DNA from: Cognatishimia sp. WU-CL00825
GTDB taxonomy: Bacteria > Pseudomonadota > Alphaproteobacteria > Rhodobacterales > Rhodobacteraceae
Length of the DNA stretch: 64,000 nucleotides
NCBI RefSeq assembly: GCF_040364665.1
Contig: NZ_BAABWX010000001.1
Span: 1,240,001-1,304,000, forward strand
Reading direction: 5' to 3'
The position numbers and the translations under genes are program-made. The notes under the pieces were generated by a model. It ran no database searches and was not told the DNA's origin. It worked only from the letters and a program-made list of their open reading frames with translations. Every line of letters begins with the position of its first letter. Within the stretch, counting starts at the first letter, position 1. Positions 17,455 to 26,305 of the stretch are shown in pieces.

Positions 17455-18486
17455 CTATTGAGCGGCCTGATGGTCCGCATAGTCAGTTGCAGACTGCGCA
17501 AGATGTGCCAGCGCGTCCAGCACAAGCTCGGGCCCAGCCCCGCGTTTGCTGGCCCCTTCTGACAACATACGCCGCCACCCCCGTGCGCCGGGCCGTCCAG
17601 TAAACAGGCCCAGCATATGCCGCGTCACCTGCCCCAACTTTCCGCCAGCGCTTACATGTGCCTCGATATAAGGCAACATCTGCTGCACCGCAGCCTCGGC
17701 CGTCAACAGGCGCTTTTTGCCAAAGACCTTTTGGTCCGCCTGCAACAAAACCTCTGCTGGCGTGTGATAGGCAGCACGGCCAATCATCACCCCGTCCAAA
17801 CCAGCCGCCAGATGCGGCAGGGCCTCGTCCAAAGTGGTAATGCCGCCATTGATCGACAGATGCAGATGCGGGAAGTCCGCCTTCATCTGATGTACCAAAC
17901 TATAGTCCAGCGGGGGAATGTCGCGGTTTTCCTTTGGCGACAGCCCCTGCAACCAGGCTTTGCGGGCATGCAGTGTAAACCGGGTGATGCCCGCCGCCGA
18001 CACTTTTTCCAGAAAATCAGGCAAAACCACACTTGGGTCCTGATCGTCCACACCCAACCGACATTTAACCGTCACCTCTACGTCGGTTTCAGCCTGCATG
18101 GCAGCCACGCAATCGGCCACCAAATTGGGTTGCTTCATCAAGACCGCCCCAAAAGTACCAGATTGCACCCGGTCAGACGGACAACCCACATTCAGATTGA
18201 TCTCGTCATAGCCCGCCTCTGCGCCCAGCCGTGTGGCCAAAGCCAATTCCCGCGGGTCAGATCCGCCCAACTGCAAGGCAATCGGATGCTCCTGCGGCGC
18301 ATATTTCAACAAATGCAAGGCCCCGCCCCGCACCAGAGCAGGCGCTGTGACCATTTCGGTATAAAGCAAGGTTTGCTGTGAAAGGATCCGGTGAAAATAG
18401 CGGCAATGCCGGTCCGTCCAATCCATCATGGGTGCCACAGATAGTCGGGCACTTTGACGGATTTTTTGTTTTTTCTCTGCAGACAT
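17455..18486 (-). CDS. dusA: tRNA-dihydrouridine(20/20a) synthase
   Basis: 343 residues from ATG 18486; a GTG six codons upstream is a second candidate. FMN enzyme that reduces uridine 20/20a in the tRNA D-loop. TIM-barrel with SVAPMMDWTDRHCRYF at the N-terminus (DusA-specific), LNVGCPSDRVQSGTFGAVLM with the catalytic Cys, VTVKCRLGVDD, and FTLHARKAWLQGLSPKENRDIPPLDY, again typical of DusA rather than DusB or DusC. Length is as expected. Confidence 0.96.
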   Translation of the reverse strand: MSAEKKQKIRQSARLSVAPMMDWTDRHCRYFHRILSQQTLLYTEMVTAPALVRGGALHLLKYAPQEHPIALQLGGSDPRELALATRLGAEAGYDEINLNVGCPSDRVQSGTFGAVLMKQPNLVADCVAAMQAETDVEVTVKCRLGVDDQDPSVVLPDFLEKVSAAGITRFTLHARKAWLQGLSPKENRDIPPLDYSLVHQMKADFPHLHLSINGGITTLDEALPHLAAGLDGVMIGRAAYHTPAEVLLQADQKVFGKKRLLTAEAAVQQMLPYIEAHVSAGGKLGQVTRHMLGLFTGRPGARGWRRMLSEGASKRGAGPELVLDALAHLAQSATDYADHQAAQ

Positions 18487-18765
18487 CAATGCCAGCCTCA
18501 CCACTTCCGATAAACAAGCGCAGAGATCTTTGAACTGCGTGCTTTAAAAACGGCCCGTTTCTGCCGCGGGTCTTGCGTGCTGCCCTGGTCAGGCAACACC
18601 ACTTTGCGGCCAATTACCCGTTTTCACACGCAAGAGCCAGCAAAATTGCCCAACCAAAGTCTACACAATATCGCTAGATTGCCAGCCACACAGACAGTTT
18701 GCTGGACTTTGCGTCAAAGGATACCCTAAACCCCAGAGCAGCGATCACACCAACCAAGAGCAACA

Positions 18766-19275
18766 ATGCCGATGTCAGCAACCACCAGTTTCGTGCCCGG
18801 TCCAGAAACCGCACGTGAATTCCGAGACGCGCTTGGCTGCTTTGCCACCGGCGTGACCGTTGTCACGGCCCAAACAGCCTCTGGCCCGATCGGCATGACT
18901 GCCAATTCCTTCAGCTCGCTGTCCCTGACACCGCCGCTTGTGCTTTGGTCGCCGGCCAAATCATCCAAGCGCTATCCGTTTTTTGCCGCTGCTACGCATT
19001 TTGCCATTCATGTCATGCGCCAAGACCAGGCCCATATGGCCCAGACATTTGCCAAATCGGGCGATTGCTTTGGTCAATTTGACTGGGTCCCCAATGACAA
19101 CGGCGTGCCTGTTTTAGACGCCTGCCTAGGGGTGTTTGAGTGCACTCAGGTTGCCAGCCATGACGCTGGCGATCACCAAATCCTTATTGGCCAGGTCGAC
19201 CGAGCCGCCTTTCGGTCTGGCTCCCCATTGGTTTTCTCACGGGGAAAATATGGCAACTTCTCACCCTTAGGTTGA
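18766..19275 (+). CDS. Flavin reductase-like FMN-binding protein
   Basis: 169 residues. Flavin reductase domain (split beta-barrel): FRDALGCFATGVTVVTAQ, GMTANSFSSLSLTPPLVLW, then DHQILIGQVDRAAF and FSRGKYGNFSPLG. Such proteins reduce FMN or FAD with NAD(P)H, often for a two-component monooxygenase; no oxygenase gene adjoins it, so the partner is unknown. ATG 18766 has AAGAG upstream; ATG 18772 is also possible. It is divergent from dusA across 279 bases in which I see no further gene. Confidence 0.92.
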   Translation: MPMSATTSFVPGPETAREFRDALGCFATGVTVVTAQTASGPIGMTANSFSSLSLTPPLVLWSPAKSSKRYPFFAAATHFAIHVMRQDQAHMAQTFAKSGDCFGQFDWVPNDNGVPVLDACLGVFECTQVASHDAGDHQILIGQVDRAAFRSGSPLVFSRGKYGNFSPLG

Positions 19276-19930
19276 TTTTTTCGTTAAATATCAACCCGAT
19301 ACTCGCAAGATCACAAGCCCCTATTGACCACATAATGCCGCAACGATTCGCGGTTTTTGCCGTTTTTTGGTTTGGAAATCTGGAACAGTCAGGCAAATTC
19401 AACGTGACTGGTGCTTGCCTCACAACAATCCCTGGGAACATTCCAACTCACAAAACTTTTAGCGATTTACCGTTTCACCGGACCAAACTGTTTATGATTT
19501 CGAAACAGTTTTCCGCCGAGCACCGGCAATATACTGTGAAAACCCACAAAAACACTTACTTCGAGCGCCTCCAGCCCCACATTGCTCAATGGATTGTTTC
19601 CAAAACACCAGCAATTCAACAGGTCGGTGTCACGCATCCTGCCACAACATCAGTTCACTTGACCGTTAGAAAGCGAAACAATGGATACGGCATGTTCCAA
19701 AACCATGCCGCTGGACAGTATGATAGTCGGCAGAATGTTAACTATCCCTCTGGCAGAACGTCAGAGGCACACTTAAGGCGCGCAGCATGTTGCGACGGGC
19801 CGCATCAAGTTAGGAATTGTGTTTTGGCCGGGGATGCCACACACAACACCGGATTAAAGGTATAGCCCTCGCGGGCGAGGTACGGACAACGGCAAGTTAC
19901 TCCTTGCTGAAATCTGGAAAGGTTTGAAAA
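19276..19930. other. 655-base stretch without a convincing gene
   Basis: Lower GC than its neighbours (one 60-base row counted by hand is 45%). A plus-strand frame runs to 19865, but its only ATG starts lack a ribosome binding site and the product is rich in His, Gln, Asn and Thr with no recognisable motif. A CCTCG-CGGG-CGAGG hairpin (19867-19880) sits 50 bases before the Hint gene, followed by GGAAAGG at the ribosome binding site. It may be a long leader, a small RNA locus or a gene remnant. Confidence 0.5.
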
Positions 19931-20575
19931 ATGGCGCTTAACGAGTTTGGAATGTCCCGCACGGTCAACACTTTGGAAAACGGTGTGATTTGCTTTGCAA
20001 ATGACACGCTGATCGCAACGATGTCGGGCCAACGTCCTGTACAATCCTTGCAGGCTGGTGAAAAAATCATCACTCGTGACAACGGGTTGCAGGAAATCGC
20101 CTGGATTGGGTCAAAGCATCTTGATGCCAGCGCTTTGGCGCAACAAAGCAACCTACGCCCGGTTCTGATCAAAGCCGGCGCGCTTGGCAATAACATGCCG
20201 GAACGCGACATCATGGTTTCGCCCAACCACCGTATGCTGATTGCCAACGACATCACATCGCTGTTGTTTGACGAGCGCGAAACTTTGGTGGCCGCCAAAC
20301 ATCTGGTTGGCAAAGACGGCGTCGAGATCGCGGCAGTTGCCGAAACCACCTATCACCACATCCTGTTTGAAAACCACGAAGTGGTCCTCGGCAATGGCGC
20401 TTGGTCTGAAAGCTTTCAGCCGGGCGACTATTCTATGGGCACGCTGGAAAACGAACAACGCGCAGAAATCTTTACCCTGTTCCCTGATCTCAAGGCCCAA
20501 GGTGCATTGCAAGATTATGCCGCAGCGCGCCGGTCGCTAAGCAAGAAAGAAGCCGCGCTGCTACACGCGCATTAA
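19931..20575 (+). CDS. Stand-alone Hint-domain protein
   Basis: 214 residues. The Hint (hedgehog/intein-like) domain is clear: CFANDTLIATMSGQRPVQSL with the start Cys at residue 21, GEKIITRDNGLQEIAWIGSK, then IMVSPNHRMLI and HHILFENHEVVLGNGAWSES. In Rhodobacterales this domain usually sits in larger proteins with calcium-binding repeats; here it makes up nearly the whole protein. The residues for an N-S shift (Cys and the PNHR block) are kept, but no C-extein follows a terminal HN, so whether it processes itself is open. Good GGAAAGG ribosome binding site. Confidence 0.88.
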   Translation: MALNEFGMSRTVNTLENGVICFANDTLIATMSGQRPVQSLQAGEKIITRDNGLQEIAWIGSKHLDASALAQQSNLRPVLIKAGALGNNMPERDIMVSPNHRMLIANDITSLLFDERETLVAAKHLVGKDGVEIAAVAETTYHHILFENHEVVLGNGAWSESFQPGDYSMGTLENEQRAEIFTLFPDLKAQGALQDYAAARRSLSKKEAALLHAH

Positions 20576-20590
20576 CCAGCGCCACAACCT

Positions 20591-20621
20591 AAAAAAGCTG
20601 CGCTTTATCAAATGCGCAGCT
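20591..20621 (-). terminator. Terminator of ridA
   Basis: AGCTGCGC (20596-20603) pairs perfectly with GCGCAGCT (20614-20621), and six T follow when read on the minus strand (20596-20591). It lies about 70 bases past the ridA stop; the stem could also halt Hint-gene transcripts coming the other way. Confidence 0.75.
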
Positions 20622-20688
20622 AATAATGGCGTGCGCGCGGCTCAAAACACGCCCACCTATTCTAATCCCTAAGATCAGGCAGTCGTCG

Positions 20689-21042
20689 CTAAGCCAAAGC
20701 CGTCAACTCGATTTCAATGCGATATTTTGCATCAATCAGATTGCATTCGATCATCGTTGCAGCCGGTGGGTTGTCGCCAAAAGCCTCTGCCAAGATCGGC
20801 CAGCACGGCTCGAACTCTGCCGCATCCGGCAGGTAATAGTTCACTCGAACGGCTTTTTCCAAACCGCTGCCTGCCTCTGCCAATGCTTTGCCGATGACAT
20901 CCAATGCTGATCGACATTGCGCTTGCACATCATCGCCCTGCCCGACGGTGCCAGCCACATGCACAAAGCCCCCCGCCACAACCGCACGGCAATAGCCAAT
21001 CTTGGCCTCAAACTCACCACCTGAATGAATACGTCTGATCAT
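20689..21042 (-). CDS. RidA-family protein
   Basis: 117 residues from ATG 21042 with GGAG six bases upstream (inside the alternative start ATG 21054). RidA-like trimers deaminate reactive enamine/imine intermediates; the family Arg and Glu are seen in MIECNLIDAKYRIEIELTA and VRVNYYLPDAAEF. The CRAVVAGGFVHVAGTVGQG strand block fits the YjgH/YabJ group. Substrate not known. It follows clpX, but the clpX terminator T-run ends only about ten bases before this start, so expression from a clpX-internal promoter or by readthrough is inferred. Confidence 0.9.
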   Translation of the reverse strand: MIRRIHSGGEFEAKIGYCRAVVAGGFVHVAGTVGQGDDVQAQCRSALDVIGKALAEAGSGLEKAVRVNYYLPDAAEFEPCWPILAEAFGDNPPAATMIECNLIDAKYRIEIELTALA

Positions 21043-21052
21043 ATCTCGCTCC

Positions 21053-21086
21053 ATAAAAAAACGGCGCGGTCTTAAACCACGCCGTT
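21053..21086 (-). terminator. Terminator of clpX, abutting the ridA start
   Basis: On the minus strand AACGGCG (21086-21080) pairs with CGCCGTT (21065-21059), extended by TGG/CCG-type pairs, then seven or eight T. It is 24 bases past the clpX stop and reaches the ridA ribosome binding site. Confidence 0.85.
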
Positions 21087-21109
21087 GATCATCTAAATTT
21101 TCACACGTC

Positions 21110-22375
21110 TCAGCCCGCAGAGGCCGGGGCTTGGTCCGCATCTGCATGGATCATCAGCGGCGCACTATCAGAGATCACAGCCTCTTCGTTCACAACAACT
21201 TCTGTCACGCTGGTCTGACCGGGCAGATCAAACATGGTATCCAACAAGATGTCTTCCAGAATAGAGCGCAATCCACGTGCACCGGTTTTGCGTTCAATCG
21301 CGCGTTTTGCAATCGCCGACAGGGCATCTTCGGTAAAGGTCAGCTGCGTGTCTTCGATTTCAAACAGACGCTGATACTGTTTCACCAGCGCGTTCTTAGG
21401 CTGGGTCAGAATTGTGATCAGCGCGTCTTGATCCAGATCCTCTAGTGTTGCCAATACCGGCAGACGCCCCACAAATTCAGGGATCAGACCAAATTTCAAC
21501 AGATCTTCTGGTTCCAGATCTTGGAAAATCTCACCAACGCCACGCTCGTCATTGTCACGCACATCCGCGCCAAAACCCATTGCAGAGCCTTTGCCGCGTG
21601 CGGCAATGATCCGGTCCAGACCCGCAAATGCGCCGCCACAGATAAACAAGATATTGGTGGTGTCCACTTGCAGAAATTCCTGCTGCGGATGTTTGCGCCC
21701 ACCCTGTGGCGGAACCGATGCAACGGTGCCTTCCATCAGTTTCAACAGCGCTTGCTGAACCCCTTCACCCGACACGTCACGTGTGATCGAAGGGTTCTCA
21801 GATTTGCGCGTAATTTTGTCGACTTCGTCAATATAGACAATGCCGCGCTGCGCACGTTCGACATTATATTCAGACGCCTGTAACAGCTTCAGAATAATGT
21901 TTTCAACGTCTTCACCCACATAACCAGCCTCTGTCAATGTGGTGGCATCCGCCATGGTAAACGGCACGTCTAGAATCCGCGCTAGCGTCTGCGCCAGCAA
22001 AGTCTTACCGCAACCGGTTGGCCCGATCAGCAAGATGTTGGATTTTGCCAATTCAATATCGCCGCCCTTTTGGGCGTGATTCAGACGTTTGTAATGGTTG
22101 TGAACAGCCACAGACAAAACGCGTTTTGCAACGGCCTGACCAATCACATAATCGTCCAGCACTTCGCAGATCTCTTTTGGCGTTGGCACACCTTCAGAGG
22201 ACTTCAGCCCAGTGGCCTTGGTCTCTTCGCGGATGATATCCATGCACAGCTCAACGCATTCATCACAGATGAACACCGTTGGGCCCGCAATCAGCTTGCG
22301 CACCTCGTGCTGGCTCTTGCCGCAAAAGCTGCAATACAAAGTGTTCTTGCTATCGCCACCGGAATTAGATGCCAT
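21110..22375 (-). CDS. clpX: ATP-dependent Clp protease, ATP-binding subunit ClpX
   Basis: 421 residues. Hexameric AAA+ unfoldase that feeds ClpP. N-terminal zinc domain with four cysteines (YCSFCGKS and ICDECVELC), Walker A GPTGCGKT, Walker [11 protein letters not shown], pore loop GYVGEDVE, sensor and IGF-type ClpP-docking region (FGADVRDN), and [18 protein letters not shown] near the C-terminus. In Alphaproteobacteria ClpXP drives cell-cycle proteolysis (for example CtrA). 143 bases downstream of clpP on the same strand, probably one unit; ends at a strong terminator. Confidence 0.99.
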   Translation of the reverse strand: MASNSGGDSKNTLYCSFCGKSQHEVRKLIAGPTVFICDECVELCMDIIREETKATGLKSSEGVPTPKEICEVLDDYVIGQAVAKRVLSVAVHNHYKRLNHAQKGGDIELAKSNILLIGPTGCGKTLLAQTLARILDVPFTMADATTLTEAGYVGEDVENIILKLLQASEYNVERAQRGIVYIDEVDKITRKSENPSITRDVSGEGVQQALLKLMEGTVASVPPQGGRKHPQQEFLQVDTTNILFICGGAFAGLDRIIAARGKGSAMGFGADVRDNDERGVGEIFQDLEPEDLLKFGLIPEFVGRLPVLATLEDLDQDALITILTQPKNALVKQYQRLFEIEDTQLTFTEDALSAIAKRAIERKTGARGLRSILEDILLDTMFDLPGQTSVTEVVVNEEAVISDSAPLMIHADADQAPASAG

Positions 22376-22518
22376 GGTCTACCTTTCAGGCCTCAAGTCG
22401 TCTTAGCGCTGGATGCTTTTGCACCAACCAATGCGCGCGTTCCGCCTAACTTAGGCCAGTGCAAAACTGCGCACAATCTCAAATTGACCCCGCCCCCAAA
22501 TGGCGCAGGGTCAAAAGC

Positions 22519-23145
22519 TTATTTTTCGTCGTCAGACGTATTGCGGTTCTCGACAATCTCGTCGATCAACCCCCAGGCCTTCGCATCTTCTGCGGACATA
22601 AAGTTATCCCGCTCAAGCGCCGCTTCGACCTCGGCGTATTTCTGACCGGTGTGCTTCACATAGATGTCGTTCAGACGCTTTTTCAGTTTCATCGTGTATT
22701 CAGCGTGAATCATGATGTCTGTCGCCTGACCCTGATATCCGCCGGATGGCTGGTGCACCATGATCGAGGAATTTGGCAGGCTAAAACGCATGCCAGCTTC
22801 GCCCGCAGTCAACAGCAGCGACCCCATGGACGCGGCCTGCCCTACGCACAATGTGGATACTTTGGGTTTGATGTATTGCATGGTGTCATAAATCGACAGG
22901 CCTGCGGTCACAACGCCACCCGGGCTGTTGATATACATCGAAATCTCTTTGGTCGGGTTTTCCGCCTCAAGGTGCAACAATTGCGCCACGATCAGGCTGC
23001 TCATACCATCATGCACCGGGCCATTCAGGAAAATAATCCGCTCCTTTAACAGGCGCGAGAAAATATCATACGCACGTTCACCGCGGCTCGTTTGCTCCAC
23101 GACCATGGGAACCAAATTCATATATGTTTCAATCGGGTCTTTCAT
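22519..23145 (-). CDS. clpP: ATP-dependent Clp protease, proteolytic subunit ClpP
   Basis: 208 residues, serine protease tetradecamer. Catalytic triad in place: Ser in [11 protein letters not shown], His in [11 protein letters not shown], and Asp in the ALERDNFM block. N-terminus [27 protein letters not shown] is split between the short propeptide and the axial loop. Upstream of clpX. A TTGACCC/GGGTCAA stem (22484-22514) follows the stop but has no T-run, so readthrough to clpX is likely. Confidence 0.99.
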   Translation of the reverse strand: MKDPIETYMNLVPMVVEQTSRGERAYDIFSRLLKERIIFLNGPVHDGMSSLIVAQLLHLEAENPTKEISMYINSPGGVVTAGLSIYDTMQYIKPKVSTLCVGQAASMGSLLLTAGEAGMRFSLPNSSIMVHQPSGGYQGQATDIMIHAEYTMKLKKRLNDIYVKHTGQKYAEVEAALERDNFMSAEDAKAWGLIDEIVENRNTSDDEK

Positions 23146-23365
23146 ATGCGCCTGCCTACTGCTGTGTGCTGACCCTAACGATCAGCGCCTAAGAGAGTCT
23201 TAGTAGTGCCGCCAACGGGCTGCAAGGGCAACGGGTGAATTTAACCAATCCTGTTGGTTCGGCCCGCAAACTTCCGCACAATCAATTTGCAAATCTGCAT
23301 ATTGTTTCCCCTTCTATTTGGGCCTCAGCCCTGCCAAACTCGTTAAAATGACCGCAGAGGGGCCT

Positions 23366-24028
23366 ATGCGTACATTCAATGAACTTTTTGAGATCGCCGC
23401 CGCTCGCAAGGGCGGCACCGTGGCGCTAAACGCGCTATTGCCCAAACCCCTACCCGCAGCGGAACTTGCCGCCATCCCCGAGGACCGATGGCTCGCCACG
23501 ATGACAAAATGTATCTTTCAGGCGGGTTTCAACTGGAAAGTCATCGAACACAAATGGGACGGCTTCGAAAAAGCCTTTAGCGGTTTTGACGTCAACCGCT
23601 GCGCCTTTCTGAATGACGAAGAATTTGACGCCCTGCTGTCCAACAAGGACGTCGTGCGCAACGGCATGAAACTGCGCACCGTCATCGACAATGCGATCTT
23701 TATCCAGGAATTGCGCGCTCAGGGCGGCGTGGCCCAAGTCTTGGGCAACTGGCCCTCAACCGACTACATCGGTCTTCTGGATTTGCTTAAAAAGCAAGGC
23801 GCACGGCTTGGTGGCAGCACCGCGTCTTATGCCATGCGGTTTATCGGGCGCGACAGTTGGATTTTATCGCCCGACGTCACCGCCCGCCTGATCGCCGAGG
23901 GCATCATCGACAAACCCGCCACCTCCAAAACCGCCCTAAAATCAGTACAGACCGCCTTTAACACTTGGATGGATCAATCAGATCGCAGCCTCACCGAAAT
24001 CAGCCGCGTCTTGGCCATGAGCGTCTAA
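23366..24028 (+). CDS. DNA-3-methyladenine glycosylase I-like protein
   Basis: 220 residues from ATG 23366, which has a strong GAGGGG ribosome binding site; the longer frame from 23318 is unlikely. It matches the Tag helix-hairpin-helix glycosylase core: WLATMTKCIFQAGFNWKVIEHKWDGFEKAF and VVRNGMKLRTVIDNAIFI (split here at motif borders), then GGSTASYAMRFIG. The N-terminal Cys and C-terminal His zinc ligands of E. coli Tag are not obvious, so this is the alphaproteobacterial variant and its substrate range is inferred. Divergent from clpP. Confidence 0.85.
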   Translation: MRTFNELFEIAAARKGGTVALNALLPKPLPAAELAAIPEDRWLATMTKCIFQAGFNWKVIEHKWDGFEKAFSGFDVNRCAFLNDEEFDALLSNKDVVRNGMKLRTVIDNAIFIQELRAQGGVAQVLGNWPSTDYIGLLDLLKKQGARLGGSTASYAMRFIGRDSWILSPDVTARLIAEGIIDKPATSKTALKSVQTAFNTWMDQSDRSLTEISRVLAMSV

Positions 24029-24137
24029 ATAGGCCTTTTGTGGGTATCTATTTCACAAATAGGTTAAATATCCTTGACCTCAAACGCCATTCAAGGCTCA
24101 AATAGACAGGCCTCAATCGCCAGAAAGAGAGAGACCC

Positions 24138-24554
24138 ATGGAAACCATCGTTCCCTACACCGCTGCAATCATTTCTCTGCTGTTATTCACCCTGATCGTT
24201 CTGCTGCAATCTGCCCTGGTTGGCGCAGGCAAAGCCAAAGCCGGCCTTACCCCTGGATCAGACCCCAAAGTGGACTATGACAGCCCGATATATCGGTTAA
24301 ATCGGTCGCATCAAAATGGTGTCGAGATCATGCCCGCCGCCGCCATTGCCCTGTTCACAAGCATCTTTCTGGGTGTTTCCCCAGGTTGGGTGAACATGTT
24401 GATGGCCGTATTCCTGCTGACACGCATCATCTATGTTGCGATCTATGCGCGTAACGTCGGCAAACCAACCCAAGGCGTGCGCACCATCATTTTTGTCCTG
24501 GGCTGGGCAACCCTGGTGGCGCTGTGCCTCATGTCAATCTGGGCCTTGATCTAA
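24138..24554 (+). CDS. MAPEG-family membrane protein
   Basis: 138 residues with four membrane helices. The MAPEG pattern shows in YDSPIYRLNRSHQNGVEIMP (the conserved R-x-x-x-x-x-N-x-x-E region) and TRIIYVAIYARNVGKPTQG. Eukaryotic members are glutathione transferases of eicosanoid metabolism; bacterial ones are poorly studied. GAGAGAGA precedes the ATG. Converges on the cytochrome c gene 14 bases away. Confidence 0.9.
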   Translation: METIVPYTAAIISLLLFTLIVLLQSALVGAGKAKAGLTPGSDPKVDYDSPIYRLNRSHQNGVEIMPAAAIALFTSIFLGVSPGWVNMLMAVFLLTRIIYVAIYARNVGKPTQGVRTIIFVLGWATLVALCLMSIWALI

Positions 24555-24568
24555 ACCTTCTTGGCAGA

Positions 24569-24967
24569 TCACTTCTGCAAGCTTTCAATATACTCCACCA
24601 GTGCGACCACAGGTGCGCTGGTGGCAATCGGTTGCCCCAACTCGCTTTTCAAAAACGCATCTGACCCTTCAAAAAAATCCCCATAGACCGGCATCGGCGA
24701 ACCATGTGACACCAGCGGATCGCGCCCATCAATGCGGGTCACAACCTGCAACACCGGAAACACCCCATCATTGGCTTGCGCCAATACCGTCAGATCCTTG
24801 GGTTTGATGATCATAACTCCAGACATCACCCCCTGCCCATCAAGCTCCATCCCGTGACACGCCGCGCAATGATTAAAATACAGGCTTTCTCCGGTCACCG
24901 TTTCCTGTGCGGCAACCATCCCGGCCCCCGCCATCAGCCCCGCAGCCATCACCGTTCGAAAAAACAT
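24569..24967 (-). CDS. Periplasmic class I cytochrome c
   Basis: 132 residues from ATG 24967, with the near-perfect AGGAGGAG ribosome binding site. Signal peptide MFFRTVMAAGLMAGAGMVAA, then a single haem site CAACH in SLYFNHCAACHGMELDG. A Met that could be the sixth ligand is in GSPMPVYGDFF. C-terminal helix APVVALVEYIESLQ is typical of mono-haem class I proteins. Electron partner unknown; no oxidase or dehydrogenase gene adjoins. Confidence 0.93.
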   Translation of the reverse strand: MFFRTVMAAGLMAGAGMVAAQETVTGESLYFNHCAACHGMELDGQGVMSGVMIIKPKDLTVLAQANDGVFPVLQVVTRIDGRDPLVSHGSPMPVYGDFFEGSDAFLKSELGQPIATSAPVVALVEYIESLQK

Positions 24968-25109
24968 CTTTGCTCCTCCTCTGCTCATCAATACTCAACC
25001 ACAGGATGCCACAAATAGCGCAACGTCACTTTGATCCGTATCAGCAATCCAGTGACAATTCTAAATTTCACAGCAATTCTGTCGCTGACACAAAATTAAG
25101 GACCGGCCC

Positions 25110-25556
25110 ATGCCCCAAGCCACCACCTATGCGATGATCATGCTTGCAGCCGGCATCGGCATTCCAATTCTCGCGGCTCTGAATGCTGCTCTTGGTCAAC
25201 ACATCGGCTCTGCCCTTGCAGCAGGCGTCGTGATTTTTGTGGTTGGATTCCTGATCAGCCTGACCGTCGTCATTCTCAGCGGAGACCTGCCGCATCTCGC
25301 CCAAATCACCACAGCCCCCAAACATCTGTTTCTGGCGGGTGGCTTTATGGCGTTCTATGCCATCACCATCACTTTTGTGGCCCCAAAATTTGGCATCGGC
25401 AATGCGGTGTTCTTTGTCTTACTGGGGCAGTTGATCTCTGCCGCCATCATCGATCAATTTGGTCTGTTTGGCGCACAAATCTCACCGCTCTCTCTGACCC
25501 GAGCGGCGGGCATCGCGGTCATGGCGGCAGGCGTCTGGCTCACGCAGATCGCCTAG
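25110..25556 (+). CDS. YdcZ/DUF606-type DMT-superfamily permease
   Basis: 148 residues, about five membrane helices, matching the half-size DMT (YdcZ) family: GIGIPILAALNAALGQHIGS at the N-terminus, the FYAITITFVAPKFGIGNAVF segment, and LLGQLISAAIIDQFGLFG. Members likely work as dimers and their substrates are mostly unknown. AAGGA precedes the ATG. No partner gene nearby. Confidence 0.9.
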   Translation: MPQATTYAMIMLAAGIGIPILAALNAALGQHIGSALAAGVVIFVVGFLISLTVVILSGDLPHLAQITTAPKHLFLAGGFMAFYAITITFVAPKFGIGNAVFFVLLGQLISAAIIDQFGLFGAQISPLSLTRAAGIAVMAAGVWLTQIA

Positions 25557-25609
25557 GCATTCCCCCTCGAATCGTACAATTCAGGCCGTGAAACGTACAA
25601 TTTGTACAA

Positions 25610-26305
25610 TTAATCGGAAATTAAAACGCCGTCCTGCAGACGCAAGACCCGATCCATGCGCGCCGCCAGTTCTAGATTGTGTGTCGCTATCAGCGCCGAC
25701 ATGCCGGTGCCGCGCACCAACTGCATCAACGCTTGGAAAACCGTATCCGATGTGGCCGGGTCAAGGTTACCTGTAGGCTCATCGGCCAACAACAGTTTTG
25801 GCTGATTTGCCAACGCCCGACAAAAGGCAACACGCTGTTGTTCTCCTCCTGACAGCGCCGCTGGCCGATGCTCGGCGCGCGCGGCCACCCCGACTGTGGT
25901 CAGCAACTCAATGGCACGATTTCGCGCTTGGGTGGCGGGCACACCATCGGCAAGCTGTGGCAGAACAATGTTTTCTAAGGCACTGAATTCAGGCAACAAA
26001 TGGTGGAACTGATAGATAAACCCAACATCTTGCCGACGCGCTATAGTGCGCCGCCGATCAGACAATTTCGTCATATCAACTCCGTCGATATGCACCGTTC
26101 CTGCATCAGCTGTATCCAGCAAGCCAGCGATGTGCAGCAAGGTGGATTTGCCTGATCCAGAGGGGGCCACAAGCGCCACAATCTCACCTTTTGCAAGGCT
26201 CAGATCGCAGCCACGCAACACATTCACCTCATTTGGGGCCCCATGATTATAGGCTTTTGTCACGCCCTCAAGTCGCAACACAACATCGCGCACAGCTTCA
26301 CTCAT
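25610..26305 (-). CDS. lolD: Lipoprotein-releasing ABC transporter, ATPase LolD
   Basis: 231 residues. Powers the release of outer-membrane lipoproteins from the inner membrane to the carrier LolA. Walker A APSGSGKST, Q-loop YQFHHLLPEFSALENI (the LolD/MacB hallmark), signature LSGGEQQRVAFCRAL, Walker B LLLADEPTGNLD and switch His in ATHNLELA. The start overlaps the lolC stop by eight bases. Confidence 0.96.
   Translation of the reverse strand: MSEAVRDVVLRLEGVTKAYNHGAPNEVNVLRGCDLSLAKGEIVALVAPSGSGKSTLLHIAGLLDTADAGTVHIDGVDMTKLSDRRRTIARRQDVGFIYQFHHLLPEFSALENIVLPQLADGVPATQARNRAIELLTTVGVAARAEHRPAALSGGEQQRVAFCRALANQPKLLLADEPTGNLDPATSDTVFQALMQLVRGTGMSALIATHNLELAARMDRVLRLQDGVLISD

Noticed and set aside
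19272..19865. Plus-strand open frame of 197 codons
   Set aside because: Starts with TTG inside the flavin reductase stop, has no ribosome binding site, and its His/Gln/Asn-rich product shows no family motif.
23286..23293. Exact TTTGCAAA between clpP and the Tag-like gene
   Set aside because: A single isolated site far from propionate genes; an eight-base match is expected by chance in 64 kb.
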